From Anadara kagoshimensis (Eukaryota; Mollusca; Bivalvia; Arcoida; Arcidae), in assembly GCA_021292105.1 (NCBI GenBank), contig CM037867.1, positions 43,836,096-43,900,095 on the forward strand: 64,000 bases of DNA, read 5' to 3'. A program made the translations under genes and the position numbers. This document shows, piece after piece, positions 55,885 through 64,000 of this stretch (its first letter is position 1; each line of letters begins with the position of its first letter). The notes below the pieces were generated by a model, which made no database searches, was not told the DNA's origin, and was given only the letters and a program-made list of their open reading frames with translations.

Positions 55885-58800
55885 CAACAACAACAACAGA
55901 TAACAGTAGTTCACAGGGAATGTTGTCAGAGTGGTCTGTAATGACAACAGCAACAGATAACAGTAGTTCACAGGGAATGTTGTTAGTAGTCTCTAATGAC
56001 AACAGCAAAAGATAACAGTAGTACACAGGGAATGTTCTCAGTGGTCTGTAATGACAAAAGCAACAGATAACAGTGGTATACAGGGAATGTTGTCAGTGGT
56101 CTCTAATGACAACAGCAACAGATAACAGAAGTATACAGGGAATTTTGTCAGTAGTCTGTAATGACAACAGCAACAGATAACAGTAGTACACAGGGAATGT
56201 TGTCAGTGGTCTCTAATGACAACAGCAACAGATAACAGTAGTACACAGGGAATGTTCTCAGTGGTCTGTAATGACAAAAGCAACAGTTAACAGTAGTATA
56301 CAGGGAATGTTGTCAGTGGTCTGTAATGACAACAGCAACAGATAACAGGAGTATACAGGGAATGTTGTCAGTGGTCTGTAATGACAACAGCAACAGATAA
56401 CAGTAGTACACAGGGAATGTTGTTAGTTAACAATGTTGTCAGTGGTCTATAATGACAACAGCAACAGATAACAGTAGTATACAGTGAATGTTGTCAGTGG
56501 TCTGTAATGACAACAGCAACAGATAACAGGAGTATACAGGGAATGTTGTCAGTGGTCTGTAATGACAACAGCAACAGATAACAGTAGTACACAGGGAATG
56601 TTGTTAGTTAACAATGTTGTCAGTGGTCTATAATGACAACAGCAACAGATAACAGTAGTATACAGTGAATGTTGTCAGTGGTCTGTAATGACAACAATAA
56701 TAGTTAACAGGAGTACACAGGGAATGTTGTCAGTGGTCTGTAATGACAACAGTAATAGTTAACAGGAGTACACAGGGAATGTTGTCAGTGGTCTGTAATG
56801 ACAAAAGCAACAGTTAACAGGAGTACACAGGGAATGTTGTCAGTGGTCTGTAACACAACAGTAATAGTTAACAGGAGTACACAGGGAATGTTGTCAGTGG
56901 TCTGTAATGACAAAAGCAACAGATAACAGTAGTATACAGGGAATGTTGTCAGTGGTCTGTAATGACAACAACAACAGATAACAGTAGTATACAGGGAATG
57001 TTGTCAGTGGTCTGTAACACAACAGTAATAGTTAACAGGAGTACACAGGGAATGTTGTCAGTGGTCTGTAATGACAAAAGCAACAGTTAACAGTAGTATA
57101 CAGGGAATGTTGTCAGTGGTCTGTAACACAACAGTAATAGTTAACAGGAGTACACAGGGAATGTTGTCAGTGGTCTATAATGACAAAAGCAACAGTTAAC
57201 AGGAGTACACAGGGAATGTTGTCAGTGGTCTGTAACACAACAGTAATAGTTAACAGGATTACACAGGGAATGTTGTCAGTGGTCTGTAATTACAACAGCA
57301 ACAGATAACAGGAGTACACAGGGAATGTTGTCAGTGGTCTGTAATGACAACAGCAACAGATAACAGTAGTATACAGGGAATGTTGTCAGTGGTCTATAAT
57401 GACAACAGCAACAGGTAACAGTAGTATACAGGGAATGGTGTCAGTGGTCTGTAATGACAACAGCAAGAGATAACAGTAGTGCACAGGGAATGTTGTCAGT
57501 GGCCTGTAATGACAACAGCAACAGATAACAGGAGTATACAGGGAATGTTGTCAGTGGTCTATAATGACAAAAGCAACAGATAACAGTAGTATACAGGGAA
57601 TGTTGTCAGTGGTCTGTAATGACAACAGCAACAGATAACAGTAGTGTACAGGGAATGTTGTCAGTGGTCTATAATGACAACAGCAACAGATAACAGTAGT
57701 ATACAGGGAATGTTGTCAGTGGTCTATAATGACAACAGTAATAGTTAACAGGAGTACACAGGGAATGTTGTCAGTGGTCTATAATGACAAAAGCAACAGA
57801 TAACAGTAGTATACAGGGAATGTTGTTAGTGGTCTGTAATGACAACAGCAACAGATAACAGTAGTATACAGGGAATGTTGTCAGTGGCCTGTAATGAAAC
57901 AGCAACAGATAACAGTAGTATACAGGGAATGTTGTCAGTGGTCTGTAATGACAACAGCAACAGATAACAGTAGTATACAGGGAATGTTGTCAGTGGCCTG
58001 TAATGACAACAGCAACAGATAACAGTAGTATACAGGGAATGTTGTCAGTGGTCTATAATGACAACAGCAACAGATAACAGTAGTATACAGGGAATGTTGT
58101 CAGTGGTCTGTAATGACAAAAGCAACAGTTAACAGGAGTACACAGGGAATGTTGTCAGTGGTCTGTAATTACAACAGCAACAGATAACAGGAGTATACAG
58201 GGAATGTTGTCAGTGGTCTATAATGACAACAGCAACAGATAACAGTAGTATACAGGGAATGTTGTCAGTGGTCTATAATGACAACAGCAACAGATAACAG
58301 TAGTATACAGGGAATGTTGTCAGTGGTCTATAATGACAACAGCAACAGATAACAGTAGTATACAGGGAATGTTGTCAGTGGTCTGTAATGACAACAGTAA
58401 TAGTTAACAGGAGTACACAGGGAATGTTGTCAGTGGTCTGTAATGACAACAGTAATAGTTAACAGGAGTACACAGGGAATGTTGTCAGTGGTCTGTAATG
58501 ACAACAGTAATAGTTAACAGGAGTACACAGGGAATGTTGTCAGTGGTCTATAATGACAACAGCAACAGATAACAGTAGTATACAGGGAATGTTGTCAGTG
58601 GTCTGTAATGACAACAGTAATAGTTAACAGGAGTACACAGGGAATGTTGTCAGTGGTCTGTAACACAACAGTAATAGTGAACAGGAGTACACAGCAAATG
58701 TTGTCAGTGGTCTGTAATGACAACAGTAATAGTTAACAGGACTACACAGCCAATGTTGTCAGTGGTCTGTAATGACAACAGCAACAGATAACAGTAGTAT

Positions 58801-61800
58801 ACAGGGAATATTGTCAGTGGTCTGTAATGACAACAGCAACATATAACAGTAGTATACAGGGAATGTTGCCAGTGGTCTGTAATGACAACAGCAACAGATA
58901 ACAGTAGTATACAGGGAATGTTGTCAGTGGTCTGTAATGACAACAGCAACAGATAACAGTAGTATACAGGGAATATTGTCAGTGGTCTGTAATGACAACA
59001 GCAACATATAACAGTAGTATACAGGGAATGTTGTCAGTGGTCTATAATGACAACAGCAACAGATAACAGTAGTACACAGGGAATGTTGTCAGTGGTCTGT
59101 AATGACAACAGTAATAGTTAACAGGAGTACACAGGGAATGTTGTCAGTGGTCTGTAATGACAACAGTAATAGTTAACAGGAGTACACAGCAAATGTTGTC
59201 AGTGGTCTGTAATGACAACAGTAATAGTTAACAGGAGTACACAGGGAATTTTGTCAGTGGTATGTAATGACAAAAGCAATAGTTAACAGGAGTACACAGG
59301 GAATGTTGTCAGTGGTCTGTAATGACAACAGTAATAGTTAACAGGAGTACAAAGCAAATGTTGTCAGTGGTCTGTAATGACAACAGCAACAGATAACAGT
59401 AGTATACAGGGAATGTTGTCAGTGGTCTGTAATGACAACAGCAACAGATAACAGTAGTATACAGGGAATGTTGTCAGTGGTCTGTAATGACAACAGCAAC
59501 AGATAACAGTAGTATACAGGGAATGTTGTCAGTGGTCTATAATGACAACAGCAACAGATAACAGTAGTATACAGGGAATGTTGTCAGTCGTCTGTAATGA
59601 CAACAGTAATAGTTAACAGGAGTACACAGGGAATGTTTTGTCAGGGGTATGTAATGACAAAGCAACAGTTAACAGAGTACACAGGGAATGTTCTCAGTGG
59701 TCTGTAATGACAACAGCAACAGATAACAGTAGTATACAGGGAATGTTGTCAGTGGTCTATAATGACAACAGCAACAGATAACAGTAGTATACAGGGAATG
59801 TTGTCAGTGGTCTGTAATGACAACAGCAACAGATAACAGTAGTATACAGGGAATGTTGTCATGGTCTGTGACAACAGTAATAGTTAACAGGAGTACACAG
59901 GGAATGTTGTCAGTGGTCTGTAACACAACAGTAATAGTTAACAGGAGTACACAGCAAATGTTGTCAGTGGTCTGTAATGACAACAATAATAGTTAACAGG
60001 AGTACACAGCGAATGTTGTCAGTGGTCTGTAATGACAACAGCAACAGATAACAGTAGTATACAGGGAATGTTGTCAGTGGTCTGTAATGACAACAGCAAC
60101 AGATAACAGGAGTATACAGGGAATGTTGTCAGTGGTCTATCATGACAACAGCAACAGATAACAGTAGTATACAGGGAATGTTGTCAGTGGTCTGTAATGA
60201 CAACAGTAATAGTTAACAGGAGTACACAGGGAATGTTGTCAGTGGTCTGTAACAACAGTAATAGTTAACAGGAATACACAGCAAATGTTGTCAGTGGTCT
60301 GTAATGACAACAGTAATAGTTAACAGGAGTACACAGGGAATTTGTCAGTGGTATGTAATGACAAAGCAATAGTTAACAGGAGTACACAGGGAATGTTGTC
60401 AGTGGTCTGTAATGACAACAGTAATAGTTAACAGGAGTACAAAGAATGTTGTCAGTGGTCTGTAATGACAACAGCAACAGATAACAGTAGTATACAGGGA
60501 ATGTTGTCAGTGGTCTGTAATGACAACAGCAACAGATAACAGTAGTATACAGGGAATGTTGTCAGTGGTCTGTAATGACAACAGCAACAGATAACAGTAG
60601 TATACAGGGAATGTTGTCAGTGGTCTATAATGACAACAGCAACAGATAACAGTAGTATACAGGGAATGTTGTCAGTCGTCTGTAATGACAACAGTAATAG
60701 TTAACAGGAGTACACAGGGAATTTTGTCAGTGGTATGTAATGACAAAGCAACAGTAACAGGAGTACACAGGGAATGTTGTCAGTGGTCTGTAATGACAAC
60801 AGCAACAGAAACAGTAGTATACAGGGAATGTTGTCAGTGGTATAATGACAACAGCAACAGATAAAGTAGTATACAGGGAATGTTGTCAGTGGTCTGTAAT
60901 GACAACAGCAACAGATAACAGTAGTATACAGGGAATGTTGTCAATGGTCTGTAATGACAACAGTAATAGTTAACAGGAGTACACAGGAATGTTGTCAGTG
61001 GTCTGTAACACAACATAATAGTTAACAGGAGTACACAGCAAATGTTGTCAGTGGTCTGTAATGACAACATAATAGTTAACAGGAGTACACAGCGAATGTT
61101 GTCAGTGGTCTGTAATGACAACAGCAACAGATAACAGTAGTATACAGGGAATGTTGTCAGTGGTCTGTAATGACAACAGCAACAGATAACAGGAGTATAC
61201 AGGGAATGTTGTCAGTGGTCTATCATGACAACAGCAACAGATAACAGTAGTATACAGGGAATGTTGTCAGTGGTCTGTAATGACAACAGTAATAGTTAAC
61301 AGGAGTACACAGGGAATGTTGTCAGTGGTCTGTAACACAACAGTAATAGTTAACAGGATACACAGCAAATGTTGTCAGTGGTCTGTAATGACAACAGTAA
61401 TAGTTAACAGGAGTACAGGCGAATGTTGTCAGTGGTCTGTAATGACAACAGCAACAGATAACAGTAGTATACAGGGAATGTTGTCAGTGGTCTATAATGA
61501 CAACAGCAACAGATAACAGTAGTATACAGGGAATGTTGTCAGTGGTCTGTAATGACAACAGCAACAGATAACAGTAGTATACAGGGAATGTTGTCAGTGG
61601 TCTGTAATGACAACAGCAACAGATAACAGAGTACACAGCAATGTTGTCAGTGGTCTATAATGACAACAGCAACAGATAACAGTAGTACACAGGGAATGTT
61701 GTCAGTGGTCTGTAATGACAACAGTAATAGTTAACAGGAGTACACAGCCAATGTTGTCAGTGGTCTGTAATGACAACAGCAACAGATAACAGTGTATACA

Positions 61801-64000
61801 GGGAATGTTGTCAGTGGCCTGTAATGACAACAGCAACAGATAACAGTAGTATACAGGGAATGTTGTCAGTGGCCTGTAATGACAACAGCAACAGATAACA
61901 GTAGTATACAGGGAATGTTGTCAGTGGTCTATAATGACAACAGCAACAGATAACAGTAGTATACAGGGAATGTTGTCAGTGGTCTGTAATGACAACAGTA
62001 ATAGTTAACAGGAGTACACAGGGAATGTTGTCAGTGGTCTGTAATGACAACAGTAATAGTGAACAGGAGTACACAGCAAATGTTGTTAGTGGTCTGTAAT
62101 GACAACAGTAATAGTTAACAGGACTACACAGATAATGTTGTCAGTGGCCTGTAATGACAACAGCAACAGATAACAGTAGTATACAGGGAATGTTGTCAGT
62201 GGTCTGTAATGACAACAGCAACATATAACAGTAGTACACAGGGAATGTTGTCAGTGGTGTATAATGACAACAGCAACAGATAACAGTAGTATACAGGGAA
62301 TGTTGTCAGTGGCCTGTAATGACAACAGCAACAGAAAACAGTAGTATGCAGGGAATGTTGTCAGTGGTCTGTAATGACAACAGCAACAGATAACAGTAGT
62401 ATACAGAGAATGTTGTCAGTGGTCTATAATGACAACAGCAACAGATAACAGTAGTATACAGGGAATGTTGTCAGTGGCCTGTAATGACAACAGCAACAGA
62501 TAACAGTAGTACACAGGGAATGTTGTCAGTGGTCTCTAATGACAACAGTAATAGTTAACAGGAGTACACAGGGAATGTTGTCAGTGGTCTGTAATGACAA
62601 AAGTAATAGTTAATAGGAGTACACAGCAAATGTTGTCAGTGGTCTGTAATGACAACAGCAACAGATAACAGTAGTATACAGGGAATGTTGTCAGTGGTCT
62701 GTAATGACAACAGCAACAGATAACAGTAGTATACAGGGAATGTTGTCAGTGGTCTGTAATGACAACAGCAACAGATAACAGTAGTATACAGGGAATGTTG
62801 TCAGTGGTCTATAATGACAACAGCAACAGATAACAGTAGTATACAGGGAATGTTGTCAGTGGTCTGTAATGACAACAGTAATAGTTAACAGGAGTACACA
62901 GGGAATTTTGTCAGTGGTTTGTAATGACAAAAGCAACAGTTAACAGGAGTACACAGGGAATGTTGTCAGTGGTCTGTAATGACAACAGTAATAGTTAACA
63001 GGAGTACACAGGGAATGCTGTCAGTGGTCTGTAATGACAAAAGCAACAGATAACAGTAGTATACAGGGAATGTTGTTAGTGGTCTGTAATGACAACAACA
63101 ACAGATAACAGTAGTATACAGGGAATGTTGTCAGTGGTCTATAATGACAACAGCAACAGATAACAGTAGTATACAGTGAATGTTGTTAGTGTTCTGTAAT
63201 GACAACAGCAATAGATAACAGTAGTATACAGAGAATGTCAGTGGTCTGTAATGACAACAGTAATAGTTAACAGGAGTACACAGGGAATGTTGTCAGTGGT
63301 CTGTAACACAACAGTAATAGTTAACAGGAGTACACAGCAAATGTTGTCAGTGGTCTGTAATGACAACAGTAATAGTTAACAGGAGTACACAGCGAATGTT
63401 GTCAGTGGTCTGTAATGACAACAGCAACAGATAACAGTAGTATACAGGGAATGTTGTCAGTGGTCTGTAATGACAACAGCAACAGATAACAGGAGTACAC
63501 AGGGAATGTTGTCAGTGGTCTATAATGACAACAGCAACAGATAACAGTAGTATACAGGGAATGTTATCAGTCGTCTGTAATGACAACAGTAATAGTTAAC
63601 AGGAGTACACAGGGAATGTTGTCAGTGGTCTTTAACACAACAGTAATAGTTAACAGGAATACACAGCAAATGTTGTCAGTGGTCTGTAATGACAACAGTA
63701 ATAGTTAACAGGAGTACACAGCGAATGTTGTCAGTGGTCTGTAATGACAACAGCAACAGATAACAGGAGTACACAGGGAATGTTGTCAGTGGTCTCTAAT
63801 GACAACAACAACAGATAACAGTAGTATACAGGTAATGTTGCCAGTGGTCTCTAATGACAACAGCAACAGATAACAGCAGTACACAGGGAATGTTGTCAGT
63901 GGTCTCTAATGACAACAGCAACAGATAACAGTAGTACACAGGGAATGTTGTCAGTGGTCTGTAATGACAAAAGCAACAGATAACAGTAATACACAGAGAA
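55885..64000. repeat. 55 bp minisatellite, at least 8.1 kb, runs off the window
   Basis: Unit ACAGGGAATGTTGTCAGTGG, then TCTGTAATGACAACAGCAAC, then AGATAACAGTAGTAT, about 145 units. Two variants alternate in blocks: A (CAGCAACAGATAACAGTAGT) and B (CAGTAATAGTTAACAGGAGT, often followed by ACACAGCAAATG). Units lacking TGA in TAATGACAACA also recur. 55 is not a multiple of three, so open frames over several units are accidental. It lies in the intron upstream of the first visible kinesin exon. Confidence 0.95.

Noticed and set aside
58704-61516. Open frames in the 55 bp array
   Set aside because: The unit is not a multiple of three; frames persist by chance and through indels.
27590-64000. Regularly spaced repeats that could be mistaken for CRISPR arrays
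   Set aside because: Units are head-to-tail with no unique spacers and no cas genes, and they lie in introns of a eukaryotic gene.

Overview
The window looks like a piece of a bivalve mollusc nuclear genome (inference). It is AT-rich, intron-dominated and packed with repeats. The dispersed repeats have the form expected of bivalve non-autonomous elements: short terminal hairpins around internal tandem units of about 146-167 bp, as described for pearl-type and Helentron-associated elements. There is also a DIRS-type tyrosine-recombinase retroelement, a pogo-like DNA transposon, two SINEs with tails and several MITEs. Nothing suggests a prokaryote or an operon.

One host gene spans most of the window on the minus strand. 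Eight exons (55745-55567, 55356-55225, 45981-45827, 39871-39723, 34829-34692, 27469-27386, 22031-21969, 14068-13922) have canonical AG/GT borders and compatible phases and add up to 349 codons. They encode the FHA domain and the conserved stretch after it of a kinesin-3 motor, most likely of the KIF28P/KLP-6 kind. The motor domain lies beyond the right edge and the C-terminus beyond the left edge or in exons I could not find. Almost everything else is intron of this gene or sequence downstream of the last visible exon.

Several introns carry their own tandem array: 55 bp units upstream of the first visible exon (55.9-64 kb), 42 bp units (48.1-55.1 kb), 81-83 bp units (35.1-39.8 kb), 57-62 bp units (27.6-34.7 kb) and about 43 bp units (20.9-21.9 kb). 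The most striking is the 81-83 bp array. Its unit is the 3' end of the adjacent kinesin exon plus its 5' splice site, repeated about 55 times directly downstream of the real exon.

Mobile elements from left to right: a DIRS-like element with inverted repeats and an internal complementary region but no reverse-transcriptase palm (0.3-4.0 kb); a MITE with perfect 25 bp ends (4.0-4.6 kb); hairpin-ended elements (6.8-7.7, 8.7-13.1, 14.2-16.1, 23.3-24.4, 40.5-41.8, 42.0-43.0, 46.2-47.8 kb); a LINE RT scrap (16.3 kb); a frameshifted pogo-like transposon with its own empty-site paralogue 400 bp away (17.0-19.4 kb); a tRNA-derived SINE (26.5 kb); a 200 bp SINE with an 11 bp target duplication inside the exon-derived array (35.4 kb); and a 5.2 kb insertion inside the 42 bp array that carries coding-like exons and a broken THAP domain (48.3-53.5 kb). 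Tandem arrays and paralogous copies provide empty sites, so several insertions can be defined to the base.
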